The notes below the pieces were generated by a model. It made no database searches. It was not told the origin of the DNA and was given only the letters and a program-made list of their open reading frames with translations. The position numbers and the translations under genes were made by a program. This document shows, piece after piece, positions 1 to 9,947 of a DNA stretch of 64,000 bases. Position 1 is the stretch's first letter, and each line of letters starts with the position of its first letter. This DNA comes from Myxococcus dinghuensis (GTDB taxonomy: Bacteria; Myxococcota; Myxococcia; Myxococcales; Myxococcaceae), in the NCBI RefSeq assembly GCF_024198235.1, contig NZ_JAKCFB010000002.1, forward strand, positions 496,001 through 560,000, read 5' to 3'.

Positions 1-2
1 GC

Positions 3-791
3 CAGGAGGTCGTCTTCCACCTGGCGGGGGTTCGCCGCGGCGCGACACGGGACGACTTCATGCGCGTCAACGCGGAGGGCACCCGCCTGCTGTGCGACGC
101 CATGGTGGCCACCGGCCAGCGCCCGCGCCTGGTCCTGGTGGGCTCGCTGGCGGCCATGGGGCCCTCATCCCCCACCCGGCCCCACGTCGAGGAGGACGCC
201 TTCGCGCCGCACGAGTGGTACGGCGAGAGCAAGGCGGAGGCCGAGCGCATCGCCTTCTCCTACAAGGACCGGCTGCCGGTGACGGTGTCCCGCCCGCCGC
301 GCATCCTCGGCCCCGGCGACCGGGAGAACCTCACGTTCTTCAAGCTGGTCCAGAAGGGCATCCGGCTGGAGCTGGTGGGTGGCCCCCGGCCGCTCACCAT
401 GGTGGACGTGGAGGACGTGGTGGACGCGCTCATCCTCCAGGCCGAGCACCCCGCCGCGGTGGGCGAGGCCTTCTTCTGCGCCGGTCCCGGCGGCCCCCTG
501 TCGCTGGAGGCGGTGCAGGACCTGGGCGCGAAGGCCCTGGGCCTGAAGCCCCGCACGGTGCGCCTGAGCCCCCGGGTGCTCACCGCCCTGGCGTCCGCGG
601 CGGACGGCGTCTCCCGCGTGACGGGGCGCAAGCTGCCCCTGAACCGGAAGCTGGCGCGGCAGCTGCTCGCCCCGGCCTGGACGTGCTCCAGCGCCAAGGC
701 CGAGCGGCTGCTCGGGTTTCACCCCCGGAGGGATTTGGAGGACTCCATCCGGCGGAGCGCGGAGTGGTACCGCCAGCAAGGCTGGCTCTAG
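3..791 (+). CDS. NAD(P)-dependent extended SDR (epimerase/dehydratase family), 5' truncated by window edge
   Basis: The reading frame is open from the first bases of the window. It reads EVVFHLAG before the first in-frame ATG at 60, so the gene begins upstream and its Rossmann GxxGxxG loop is missing here. VFHLAG is the conserved strand-4 motif of extended short-chain dehydrogenases, and YGESKAEAE (Tyr-x3-Lys) supplies the catalytic pair. The C-terminal half has the usual substrate-domain pattern of the 3-beta-HSD/epimerase group. It is the first visible gene of a plus-strand run with the HAD, LarA-like, ElbD and second SDR genes, which suggests a lipid or alcohol redox step. The substrate cannot be read from sequence. 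Confidence 0.8.
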   Translation, partial: QEVVFHLAGVRRGATRDDFMRVNAEGTRLLCDAMVATGQRPRLVLVGSLAAMGPSSPTRPHVEEDAFAPHEWYGESKAEAERIAFSYKDRLPVTVSRPPRILGPGDRENLTFFKLVQKGIRLELVGGPRPLTMVDVEDVVDALILQAEHPAAVGEAFFCAGPGGPLSLEAVQDLGAKALGLKPRTVRLSPRVLTALASAADGVSRVTGRKLPLNRKLARQLLAPAWTCSSAKAERLLGFHPRRDLEDSIRRSAEWYRQQGWL

Positions 792-878
792 CCGTGCTAG
801 CAGGGGTGGGGGAGGTGCTCCCCCGTCCCAGTGTCGTTGACCTCACCCCCCCTGGAGTGTCAGGAAGCCCGCTGCCAC

Positions 879-1544
879 ATGCCCTCGAAAGCCGCCTTTT
901 TCGATGTCGACGGGACGCTCGTGAAGACGAACGTCGTCCACGTCTACGCGTACTACGCGATGAACCGCGGCTCCGTGCTGGGCATCGCGGGGCGCACCCT
1001 CAGCACCGCCTTGAGCGTGCCGCTCTTCGGCGCCATGGACACGTTGGACCGCAAGACCTTCAACGAGTTCTTCTACCGGTATTACGCGGGGTTGAGCGAG
1101 GACCGCCTCGTCACCATCGCGGAGGACATGTTCGAGGACGTGCTGAAGCCGGCGCTCTTCGAGCAGTCCCAGGACCTCATCGACCAGGCGCGCCGCAGCG
1201 GTTGCAAGGTGGTGCTCGTCACCGGAGCGCTGGACTTCACCATGCGCCCGCTGGCCCGCCACCTGGGCTGTGACGACCTGATCGCCAACAAGATGCAGTT
1301 CGTGGGGGGCAAGGCCACCGGCAAGGTGATTCCGCCCATCATCGAGGGCGCGAACAAGGCCAACGCCATCCGCGCCTACTGCACCAAGGAGGGGCTGACC
1401 CTGGACAAGTGCCACGGGTACTCCGACAGCGCCTCCGACTACGCCATGCTCGCGGTGGTCGGCCGACCCACCGCGGTGAACCCGGACCTGCGGCTGCGCT
1501 CCATCGCGCGCGCCTACAACTGGCCCATCCTCGACCTCAAGTAA
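879..1544 (+). CDS. HAD-superfamily hydrolase, IB (phosphoserine-phosphatase-like) type
   Basis: Predicted Mg-dependent phosphatase of 221 aa. Motif I is FFDVDGTL near the N-terminus (nucleophile Asp plus Asp+2), motif II is the VLVTGALD segment, and motif IV is GYSDSASD. The long helical insert after motif I fits the IB subfamily, which includes SerB-like enzymes and bacterial fatty-acyl or lipid phosphatases. I chose ATG 879 because the family normally begins 5-10 residues before motif I; an upstream in-frame start at 831 would add 16 unconserved residues. It sits 87 bp after the SDR and 17 bp before the LarA-like gene, so probably in the same operon, where a lipid phosphate would be a plausible substrate. 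Confidence 0.82.
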   Translation: MPSKAAFFDVDGTLVKTNVVHVYAYYAMNRGSVLGIAGRTLSTALSVPLFGAMDTLDRKTFNEFFYRYYAGLSEDRLVTIAEDMFEDVLKPALFEQSQDLIDQARRSGCKVVLVTGALDFTMRPLARHLGCDDLIANKMQFVGGKATGKVIPPIIEGANKANAIRAYCTKEGLTLDKCHGYSDSASDYAMLAVVGRPTAVNPDLRLRSIARAYNWPILDLK

Positions 1545-1561
1545 GGCAGCACCGCTCCCCC

Positions 1562-3172
1562 ATGCGCCCGTTCAAGACGCTCCAGAAGCTGTACGACGAG
1601 GAAAGCCAGGTCGTCATCACCGAGAAGGGCAGCCCGCCGCGCGCGCTGTTCTACGGTGAGGGCTTCCTGCAGGAAGACCTGCCCGTGGGTACCCGGGTCA
1701 TCTTCCCCCGCCCGCCCCTGGCGGGCGTGCCCAACGTCAAGGCCGCCATCCGCTGGGCCATCAACCACCCGGAGGGCATGGACCCGCTGCACGCGCTGCT
1801 CAAGCCGGGCATGCGCCTGACATGCGTCATCGACGACATCAGCGTGCCGCTGCCGCCCATGGTGACGCCGGACGTGCGCCAGTCCATCCTGGAGGTGGTG
1901 CTGGAGCTGGCCGCCGACAGCGGCGTGGACGACGTCCACCTGGTCATCGCCAACGCCCTGCACCGCCGCATGACGGAAGCGGAGATGCGGCGGATGGTGG
2001 GCACGAAGATCTTCGACGCGTACTACCCGGACCGCTACTACAACCACGACGCGGAGGATCCGGACGGCATCGTCGCCCTGGAGCGCACGTCCCACGGCGA
2101 GGAGGTGTCGGTCAACCGGCGCGTCGCGGAGAGCGACCTCATCATCTACGTGAACGTGAACTTCGTGCCCATGAACGGCGGGCACAAGTCCATGGGCACC
2201 GGCGTGTCCAACTACGCCTCGCTGCGGCACCACCACAATCCGAAGACCATCCGGGAATCGGACAGCTACATGGAGCCCAAGGCGAGCGCGCTCTACCGCA
2301 GCAACGAGCGCATCGGCCGCAACATCGACAAGCACCTGAAGGTCTTCCACATCGAGACCACGCTGAACAACCGCATGTTCGGCGCGCCCGTGGACTTCCT
2401 CGCCAAGAAGGAGGAGGACTACACGGAGGCGGACCGGCTGAAGTTCCAGGCCATGCGCTACGCGCTGTCGAAGATGCCGCGCGCGGCGGCGCGCAAGGTG
2501 CTCAACGCCATCCCCGCCCCGTACGACGTGACGGGCGTGTACGCCGGGGCCACGGAGCCCGCGCACCAGAAGACGCTGGAGACCAGCTGGAAGCAGTACG
2601 TGGTGCCGGTGGAGGGGCAGAGCGACATCGTCATCTTCCCCATCCCCTTCATCTCCCCGTACAGCGTCAACTCCATCCTCAACCCGCTGCTCGTGCAGGT
2701 GATGGGGCTGGGCTACTTCTTCAACCTCAACCGCGGCGTGCCGCTGGTGAAGAAGGGCGGCTGCCTCATCCTGCTGCACCCGGCCTACGACGAGTTCGAC
2801 CCGGAGCACCACCCCAGCTACATCGAGTTCTTCCACCGGCTCTTGCCGGAGACGCGCGACTCCATGAAGCTGGAGCACAAGTACGAGAAGGAGTTCGCGG
2901 AGAACCCCAGCTACGTGCACCTGTACCGCAAGGGCAACGCCTACCACGGCGTGCACCCCTTCTACATGTGGTACTGGGGCGAGAACGGCCGCCAGCACGT
3001 GGGCAAGGTCATCGTCGCGGGCGCGGAGAACAACCACGTCCCGGCGCTCCTGGGCTGGGACCGCACGGACACGCTGACGGAGGCCATCGAGGAGGCGCGC
3101 GGCTTCATGGGCCGCTCGGCGACCATCAGCCTCCTGCGCATCGCCCCCACGGTGATGGTGGACGTGAAGTGA
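1562..3172 (+). CDS. LarA-like (DUF2088) domain protein
   Basis: A 536-aa soluble protein. The central part resembles the N-terminal domain of nickel-pincer lactate racemase LarA: CVIDDISVPLP, then ANALHRRMTEAE (the His-Arg helix start), then GHKSMGTG, which resembles the LarA substrate-site loop. The C-terminal half (FPIPFISPYSVNS, then a stretch with many aromatic residues) does not look like standard LarA. It may therefore be a racemase or dehydratase-like enzyme acting on a different 2-hydroxy acid. It starts 17 bp after the HAD gene and ends 8 bp before elbD, so co-transcription is very likely and a role in the lipid pathway is inferred. Pincer-cofactor use is not established. Confidence 0.68.
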   Translation: MRPFKTLQKLYDEESQVVITEKGSPPRALFYGEGFLQEDLPVGTRVIFPRPPLAGVPNVKAAIRWAINHPEGMDPLHALLKPGMRLTCVIDDISVPLPPMVTPDVRQSILEVVLELAADSGVDDVHLVIANALHRRMTEAEMRRMVGTKIFDAYYPDRYYNHDAEDPDGIVALERTSHGEEVSVNRRVAESDLIIYVNVNFVPMNGGHKSMGTGVSNYASLRHHHNPKTIRESDSYMEPKASALYRSNERIGRNIDKHLKVFHIETTLNNRMFGAPVDFLAKKEEDYTEADRLKFQAMRYALSKMPRAAARKVLNAIPAPYDVTGVYAGATEPAHQKTLETSWKQYVVPVEGQSDIVIFPIPFISPYSVNSILNPLLVQVMGLGYFFNLNRGVPLVKKGGCLILLHPAYDEFDPEHHPSYIEFFHRLLPETRDSMKLEHKYEKEFAENPSYVHLYRKGNAYHGVHPFYMWYWGENGRQHVGKVIVAGAENNHVPALLGWDRTDTLTEAIEEARGFMGRSATISLLRIAPTVMVDVK

Positions 3173-3180
3173 GGACGCCC

Positions 3181-6100
3181 ATGGCACCCCTCCCCGAGCT
3201 GGACGTCTCCCGAGTCTTCACCGGCAAGCGCCTGTTGTTCGCCGGCGCCACGGGCTTCGTGGGCAAGGTGACGCTGTCCATGCTGCTGCACCGCTACGGG
3301 CAGGAGCTGGAGCGCGTCTACGTGCTCGTGCGCAAGGGCAGCGCGGCCTCCGCCGAGCGCCGCTTCTTCGACAAGGTGGCGACGAGCGAGCCCTTCCAGC
3401 CGCTGCGCGACACCTACGGCGACGAGGGCGCGCTGGAGTTCCTGCGCGCGAAGTGCGAGGTGCTCGACGGCGACATCACCGACCCGTGGGTGGGCCTGGA
3501 CGAGGCCCGGGTGGCGGAGCTCACCGGGAAGGTGCACGCGTTCGTCAACTGCGCGGGCCTGGTGTCCTTCAACCCGTCGCTGGAGGTGGGCCTCAACGTC
3601 AACACCCACGGCGTGAAGTACGCGGTGGAGCTGGCGCTGCGCTGGGGCGTGCCCCTCATCCACATGTCCACGTCCTTCGTGGCGGGCAACCGCAACGGGC
3701 TCGTCTTCGAGGACGAGGAGGTGCGCGGCTACTTCCCGCGCAAGGACGAGCTGGACGGGCGCGACTTCAGCCTGGAGCAGGAGCTGAAGGACGCCGAGCG
3801 CATCGTCGCGCGGCTGCGCGAGCAGGCCGACGACCGGGCCCTGACGTCCACCTTCCGCAAGAAGGCGCTGGACCGGCTGGCGGAGGAGGGCCGCGACGTC
3901 AACGACGAGAAGACGCTGCGGCTGGCGGTGGGCCGCGAGCGCAAGCTGTGGCTGAGCGGCGAGCTGGTGCGCGCGGGCATGGAGCGCGCGGCGCACTGGG
4001 GCTGGCCCAACACGTACACGTACACCAAGTCCCTGGGCGAGCAGGTCATCGCCGGCACGCCGGGGCTGCGCTACGCCATCGTGCGGCCCTCCATCGTGGA
4101 GAGCGCGAGGCACTACCCGTTCCCCGGTTGGAACGAGGGCTTCACCACCTCCGCGCCGCTGGCGTTCGCCGGCATCAAGGGCCCCGGCGGCATCCCCGCG
4201 GGCGACAGCACCATCCTGGACATCATCCCGGTGGACCAGGTGGCGGGCGCCACCATCGGCATCACCGCGCACTCCATCGACGTGGAGGAGCGGCGCGTGT
4301 ACCAGCTGGCGTCGGGTGACGTGAACCCGTTCTACGCCAGCCGCTCCGTGGAGCTGGTGGGCCTGTACCGGCGGCGCTTCTACCGGAACAAGGAGTCGGG
4401 CAACAAGCTGCTCAACTCGCTGCGCTCGCGGCTGGAGCCGCAGCCGGTCAGCAAGCGCGAGTTCGAGCTGTTCAGCGCGCCCATGCTGGTCCGGGGCGCC
4501 CGCTTCCTGAAGAAGGCCATCGACGAGGTGCGCCCCGCGTGGGGCGCGCCGTCCGTGCAGGCGATGCTGGACAAGGCCAAGGTGTCGCTCGACGAGGTCG
4601 AGGACAACAACGCCGGCCTCATCGCGATGACGGACCTGTTCCTCCCCTTCCTCTACGAGAACCGGTACGTCTTCCGCTGCGACAACACGCGCTCGGTCTA
4701 CACGCGCATGGCGCACGGGGACCGGCTGAAGATTCCGTGGGACCCGGAGCACATCGACTGGCGCGCGTACTTCATGGAGACGCACCTGCCGGGCCTGGAG
4801 AAGTGGGTGTTCCCGGGCCTGGAGGAGGAGCGCGAGAAGCGCACCGTCATCCCCGCGCACCGAGACCTGCTGGAGATGTTCGAGGCGGTGGTGCACGCAT
4901 ACCGCCACCGGGTGGCCTTCCGGATGGTGGCCGGCGAGAAGGAGGAGCGCTTCACCTTCGGCGAGGTGCACCGCTACGCGGCCCGGGTGGGCAGCTTCCT
5001 GACGCTCTCCGGCGTGAAGCCGGGGGACCGGGTGCTGCTGGTGTCGGAGAACCGGCCCGAGTGGTCCACGTCCTTCTTCGGCATCCTGCGCGCGGGCGCC
5101 ACGATGGTGCCGGTGGACCCGGGCCTCTCCGAGGCCGAGGTGCTCAACATCGCCCGGCGCTCCCAGGCGCGCGCGTGCCTGATGTCCGAGGACGCGGCCC
5201 GGGACTTCCCCGGCCTGTTCGACGCGCTGGGCGAGGGCGTGGTCATCGCCAGCCTCGCGCAGGCGATGACGGGCGACCCGGCGTACCCGGACCGCATCGG
5301 GCCGGTGCGCAAGTCCGCGTCGCCGGACGACATCGCCAGCCTCATCTTCACGTCGGGGACGACGGGCACGCCCAAGGGCGTCATGCTCACCCACCGCAAC
5401 TTCGCCTCGCTGGTGGCGAAGCTGGCCGGCGTGTTCGACGTGGGCGTGGGTGACGGCGTGCTGTCCGTGCTGCCCCTGCACCACACCTTCGAGTTCTCCG
5501 CGGGCTTCCTCACGCCGTTCTCCCGCGGCGCTGAAATCACGTACATCGACGAGCTGACGTCGGACCGGCTGGGCGAGGTGTTCGAGACGGGCCGCATCAC
5601 CGCGATGATCGGCGTGCCCGCGCTGTGGCAGCTCCTGCACCGGAAGATGACGCAGGAGTTCGCCAGCAAGCCGCCGCTGGTGGAGCAGGCCATCAAGGCG
5701 ATGATGGCCACGCACGGCGAGCTGCGCAGCCGCGCCAACGTCAACCTGGGCAAGCTCCTGTTCTGGCCGGTGCACCGCAAGTTCGGCGGTCGCATCAAGG
5801 TGCTCGTGTCGGGTGGCTCCGCGCTGCCGGAAGAGGTCCACAAGGCCTTCCACGAGCTGGGCTTCAACATCACGGAGGGCTACGGCCTGACGGAGGCCGC
5901 GCCGGTGCTGGCGGTGGCGGAGCCGGGCAACAAGCGCACGCCGGGCTCGGTGGGCAAGCCGCTGACGGGCATCGAGGTGCGCATCCTCCAGCCGGACAAC
6001 GACGGCATCGGCGAGGTGCTGGCCAAGGGCCCCAACGTCATGGCGGGCTACTTCGGGGACCGCGAGGCGACGGACGCGGTGCTCAAGGAAGGCTGGCTGT

Positions 6101-7605
6101 ACACCGGCGACCTGGGGCGTCTGGACGCGGAGGGCCGGCTGTACCTGGTGGGCCGCGCCAAGGACGTCATCATCGACCACAACGGGAAGAACATCTACCC
6201 GGACGAGCTCGAGGAGCTCTACCAGGAGCACACGCACGTCAAGGAGCTGTCCATCGTCGGCCTGCCGGACGAGGCGGGTGGCGAGAAGGTCGCGTGCCTG
6301 TGCGTGCCCGACTACGGCGACCGGCCGCGCGAGGAGGTGCGCCGCGAACTGGAGGAGCACTTCCGCAAGGTGGGCGCGGGCATGCCCTTCTACCGGCGCA
6401 TGAAGGTGCTGCGCTTCTGGGACGGCGAGCTGCCGCGGACGTCGACGCGCAAGGTGAAGCGCAAGCTGGTGGTGGAGGAGCTGCAGCGGCTGGAGCGCAT
6501 GGCCCAGAGCGCCACCAAGGCGCGCGAGAAGGTGCTCGCGCCGGGCACGGGCGGCGCGGCGGAGTGGCTCTATCCGCTCATCGCCGAGGTGTGCCACCGC
6601 TCCCTCGCGGACGTGCGGCCGGACGCGCACCTCACCGGGGACCTGGGCTTCGACTCGCTGATGCTCACGGAGCTGTCGAGCGCGCTCGAGGGCGCGGGCG
6701 TGCCGCTGCCGGCCATCGAGGACCTGACGCAGGTGCAGACGGTGGAGGACCTGCGCAAGGTGGTGGTGGCCTCCGGCCGGAGGCCCTCCGCGGAGACGCG
6801 GGCCAAGGACATCCTCAAGGAGAACGCGAAGGCGGAGGAGGTGGAGATTCCGGTGCCGGACGTCGTGGCGGACGTGGGCCGGCAGCTCATGGCCTTCGGC
6901 CAGAAGGTGCTCTACGGCGGCGTGTTCGACGTGAAGGTGACGGGCCGCAGCTTCGTGCCGCAGAACCGCAACTTCCTGGTCATCGCCAACCACGCCAGCC
7001 ACCTGGACGCGGGCCTGGTGCGCGTGGCGCTGGAGGAGCAGGGAGAGAAGATCGTCTCGCTGGCCGCGCGCGACTACTTCTTCGACACGCCGCTCAAGCG
7101 CGCGTGGTTCGAGAACTTCACCAACCTGATCCCCATCGAGCGGCACGGGTCGCTGCGCGAGTCGCTGCGGCTGGCGGGCGAGGCCCTGCGCCAGGGCTTC
7201 AACGTGCTCATCTTCCCGGAGGGCACGCGCTCGGTGACGGGGGAGCTGTTGGAGTTCAAGAACACGCTGGGCTACCTGGCGCTCACCTTCCGCGTGGACG
7301 TGCTGCCGCTGTACATCCACGGCACCTACGAGGCGCTGCCCAAGGGGAGCGTGTTCCCCAAGGCGAAGGACCTGAAGGTGAGCATCGGGCCGGCGCTGGG
7401 GCACGACGCGCTGCGCGCGCGCACGCAGGGCATGTCTCGCTCGGAGAGCTACCGCTACGCCACGCGCATCGCCGAGGACGCGGTGCGCGAGCTGCGCGAC
7501 GGCCGCGTGTTGAACCTGGACGCGCTGGCCACGACGACGGTGGACGCGAGCGCGGAGCCGGCGCCCGCGCGTGTCCGCGCCGTCACGGGAGGGAAGGACC
7601 AGTGA
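3181..7605 (+). CDS. elbD: ElbD-like multidomain ether-lipid biosynthesis enzyme (reductase, AMP-ligase, ACP, acyltransferase)
   Basis: A 1474-aa protein with four modules. (1) An NAD(P)-binding thioester/acyl reductase: GATGFVGKV near residue 20 and the catalytic YTYTKS near 280. (2) An adenylate-forming acyl ligase: LIFTSGTTGTPKG near 720-733 and YTGDLGRLD. (3) An acyl carrier domain with LGFDSL; the phosphopantetheine serine is about residue 1159. (4) A PlsC-type acyltransferase: HASHLD (H1271/D1276) and FPEGTR (1345-1350). This order matches ElbD, the enzyme needed for iso-branched ether lipids and fruiting in Myxococcus and Stigmatella. Presumably it activates, tethers and reduces an acyl chain and esterifies the lipid backbone. 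The start at 3181 lies 8 bp after the LarA-like gene, and its stop overlaps the next start (GTGA). Confidence 0.88.
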   Translation: MAPLPELDVSRVFTGKRLLFAGATGFVGKVTLSMLLHRYGQELERVYVLVRKGSAASAERRFFDKVATSEPFQPLRDTYGDEGALEFLRAKCEVLDGDITDPWVGLDEARVAELTGKVHAFVNCAGLVSFNPSLEVGLNVNTHGVKYAVELALRWGVPLIHMSTSFVAGNRNGLVFEDEEVRGYFPRKDELDGRDFSLEQELKDAERIVARLREQADDRALTSTFRKKALDRLAEEGRDVNDEKTLRLAVGRERKLWLSGELVRAGMERAAHWGWPNTYTYTKSLGEQVIAGTPGLRYAIVRPSIVESARHYPFPGWNEGFTTSAPLAFAGIKGPGGIPAGDSTILDIIPVDQVAGATIGITAHSIDVEERRVYQLASGDVNPFYASRSVELVGLYRRRFYRNKESGNKLLNSLRSRLEPQPVSKREFELFSAPMLVRGARFLKKAIDEVRPAWGAPSVQAMLDKAKVSLDEVEDNNAGLIAMTDLFLPFLYENRYVFRCDNTRSVYTRMAHGDRLKIPWDPEHIDWRAYFMETHLPGLEKWVFPGLEEEREKRTVIPAHRDLLEMFEAVVHAYRHRVAFRMVAGEKEERFTFGEVHRYAARVGSFLTLSGVKPGDRVLLVSENRPEWSTSFFGILRAGATMVPVDPGLSEAEVLNIARRSQARACLMSEDAARDFPGLFDALGEGVVIASLAQAMTGDPAYPDRIGPVRKSASPDDIASLIFTSGTTGTPKGVMLTHRNFASLVAKLAGVFDVGVGDGVLSVLPLHHTFEFSAGFLTPFSRGAEITYIDELTSDRLGEVFETGRITAMIGVPALWQLLHRKMTQEFASKPPLVEQAIKAMMATHGELRSRANVNLGKLLFWPVHRKFGGRIKVLVSGGSALPEEVHKAFHELGFNITEGYGLTEAAPVLAVAEPGNKRTPGSVGKPLTGIEVRILQPDNDGIGEVLAKGPNVMAGYFGDREATDAVLKEGWLYTGDLGRLDAEGRLYLVGRAKDVIIDHNGKNIYPDELEELYQEHTHVKELSIVGLPDEAGGEKVACLCVPDYGDRPREEVRRELEEHFRKVGAGMPFYRRMKVLRFWDGELPRTSTRKVKRKLVVEELQRLERMAQSATKAREKVLAPGTGGAAEWLYPLIAEVCHRSLADVRPDAHLTGDLGFDSLMLTELSSALEGAGVPLPAIEDLTQVQTVEDLRKVVVASGRRPSAETRAKDILKENAKAEEVEIPVPDVVADVGRQLMAFGQKVLYGGVFDVKVTGRSFVPQNRNFLVIANHASHLDAGLVRVALEEQGEKIVSLAARDYFFDTPLKRAWFENFTNLIPIERHGSLRESLRLAGEALRQGFNVLIFPEGTRSVTGELLEFKNTLGYLALTFRVDVLPLYIHGTYEALPKGSVFPKAKDLKVSIGPALGHDALRARTQGMSRSESYRYATRIAEDAVRELRDGRVLNLDALATTTVDASAEPAPARVRAVTGGKDQ

Positions 7606-8630
7606 AGCTCTTGGTGACGGGAGGGACGGGGTTCCTGGGCGCGCACCTGGTGCCCAGGCTGGTGGCGGCGGGCCACACGGTGCGGCTCATCGGCCGCTCC
7701 AAGCCCACGGGCGCCGCCTACGCGGGCACGGAGTACGTCGCGGGCGACCTGAAGGACCGGGACGCGGTGCGCCGCGCGCTGGACGGCGTGGACGGCCTCT
7801 ACCACCTCGCGGGGCTCGTCTCCTTCCAGCCGAAGGACGCGCGGAAGATGTTCGAGCTGCACGTGGACAGCACGCGGGAGCTCCTGCGCGACGTGCGCGA
7901 GGCGGGCCTCCAGCGCGTGGTGCTGGCCTCCACCTCCGGCACCATCGCGGTGTCCAAGGAGGAGGCCGTGCTCGACGAGACGGCGGACTACCCGCTGACG
8001 GTGGTGGCGCGCTGGCCGTACTACCTGTCGAAGATCTACGAGGAGAAGCTGGCGCTGGAGTACTGCCGCAAGCACGCCATCCCCCTGGTCGTGCTCAACC
8101 CCAGCCTGCTGATGGGCCCGGGCGACGACCGGCTGTCCTCCACGTGGACGGTGGTGAAGTTCCTCAACCGCGAGATTCCGGCCATGCCGGGTGGCGGCAT
8201 GTCCTTCGTCGACGTGCGCGACGCGGCGGAGGCGTTCGTCCAGGCGCTGACGCGGGGCGAGCTGTACGGCCGCCACCTGCTCGGCCTGAACATGACGATG
8301 ACGGAGTTCTTCCACCGGCTGGAGCGCCTCACCGGCGTGAGCGCGCCGAGGCTGCGCCTGCCCGCGCAGGTGAACATCCTGGGCGGCAAGCTGCTGGAGC
8401 GCTGGGCGAAGGCGCGCGGCACGCCCCCGCCGTTGGATCCGCAGGAGGTGGAGATCGGCGAGCACTACTTCTGGCTCGACGCCTCCAAGGCCGAGGCGGA
8501 GCTGGGCTTCCGCGCGCGCGACGCGCAGGAGACGCTCGCGGACACCGTGAAGCACATCTACGGGAAGCTGCCGCCGGGGAGCCTGCCGGGTACCAAGGGC
8601 CGGCTGGGCGACCTGCGCGAGGGGACCTGA
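7602..8630 (+). CDS. NAD(P)-dependent extended SDR, ether-lipid cluster
   Basis: A 342-aa protein with the N-terminal Rossmann motif VTGGTGFLG, the strand-4 motif LYHLAGLVS, and the catalytic pair in YYLSKIYEE. Its family is that of dihydroflavonol-4-reductase/3-beta-HSD-like epimerases. The GTG start is fixed by the 4-bp GTGA overlap with the elbD stop, so the two are translationally coupled and this enzyme most likely reduces or oxidises an intermediate of the same pathway. It is homologous to the partial SDR at the left edge, so the cluster carries two related reductases. Confidence 0.82.
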   Translation: MKLLVTGGTGFLGAHLVPRLVAAGHTVRLIGRSKPTGAAYAGTEYVAGDLKDRDAVRRALDGVDGLYHLAGLVSFQPKDARKMFELHVDSTRELLRDVREAGLQRVVLASTSGTIAVSKEEAVLDETADYPLTVVARWPYYLSKIYEEKLALEYCRKHAIPLVVLNPSLLMGPGDDRLSSTWTVVKFLNREIPAMPGGGMSFVDVRDAAEAFVQALTRGELYGRHLLGLNMTMTEFFHRLERLTGVSAPRLRLPAQVNILGGKLLERWAKARGTPPPLDPQEVEIGEHYFWLDASKAEAELGFRARDAQETLADTVKHIYGKLPPGSLPGTKGRLGDLREGT

Positions 8631-8682
8631 CGTCCGGCGTGGAGTCGGGCGGGAGGTCTTCTTCCTTCCGCCCCTCCGCGGA

Positions 8683-8838
8683 CTAGCGCCCCACCGTCTG
8701 ACGGGCGCGCTCCACCATCTGCCCGGCCCACGGCTCCGAGCGGTGGCCCCACACCCAGGCGGCGCCGAGGAAGCCCAGGCCGAGCAGCACGAGCACCAGC
8801 CGCGCCAGCGCCGAGGGCCCCGCTTCGGTCTGCGCCAT
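8683..8838 (-). CDS. Small single-pass membrane protein, 51 aa
   Basis: A short gene starting 2 bp after the stop of the diguanylate cyclase. The peptide begins MAQTEAGPS, has one hydrophobic segment (about residues 11-30) and ends in a basic, charged tail. No family is recognised. Tight coupling to the upstream FHA-GGDEF gene is the main support for its reality; it could be a membrane adaptor for that enzyme. Confidence 0.5.
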   Translation of the reverse strand: MAQTEAGPSALARLVLVLLGLGFLGAAWVWGHRSEPWAGQMVERARQTVGR

Positions 8839-8840
8839 GA

Positions 8841-9722
<882 letters not shown>

Positions 9723-9947
9723 CGCCCCACGAGGCTAGCACGACCCCCTTTTCGGAAGCCAAGCAACCCAAGCAGGAACGGCGCTTCCCGCTCCCCTTCC
9801 GGCCATGGAGGGAGCCGATGTCCCACATCCGACGCGCCCTGCTCCGGGAAGGGTCCTGTCGGGGCGGTTGTGCACTCAACGAAGGCGTGCGAGCAGGCAC
9901 GGGTGGGCTTGTGGTGCCCGGGTGGAGGACTAACGTCCGGCGCACCT

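Noticed and set aside
2962-7404. 1480-aa open frame on the minus strand opposite elbD
   Set aside because: It is an antisense shadow of a high-GC gene: rich in Arg, His, Val and Ala with no domain, while the plus strand has four intact enzyme modules.
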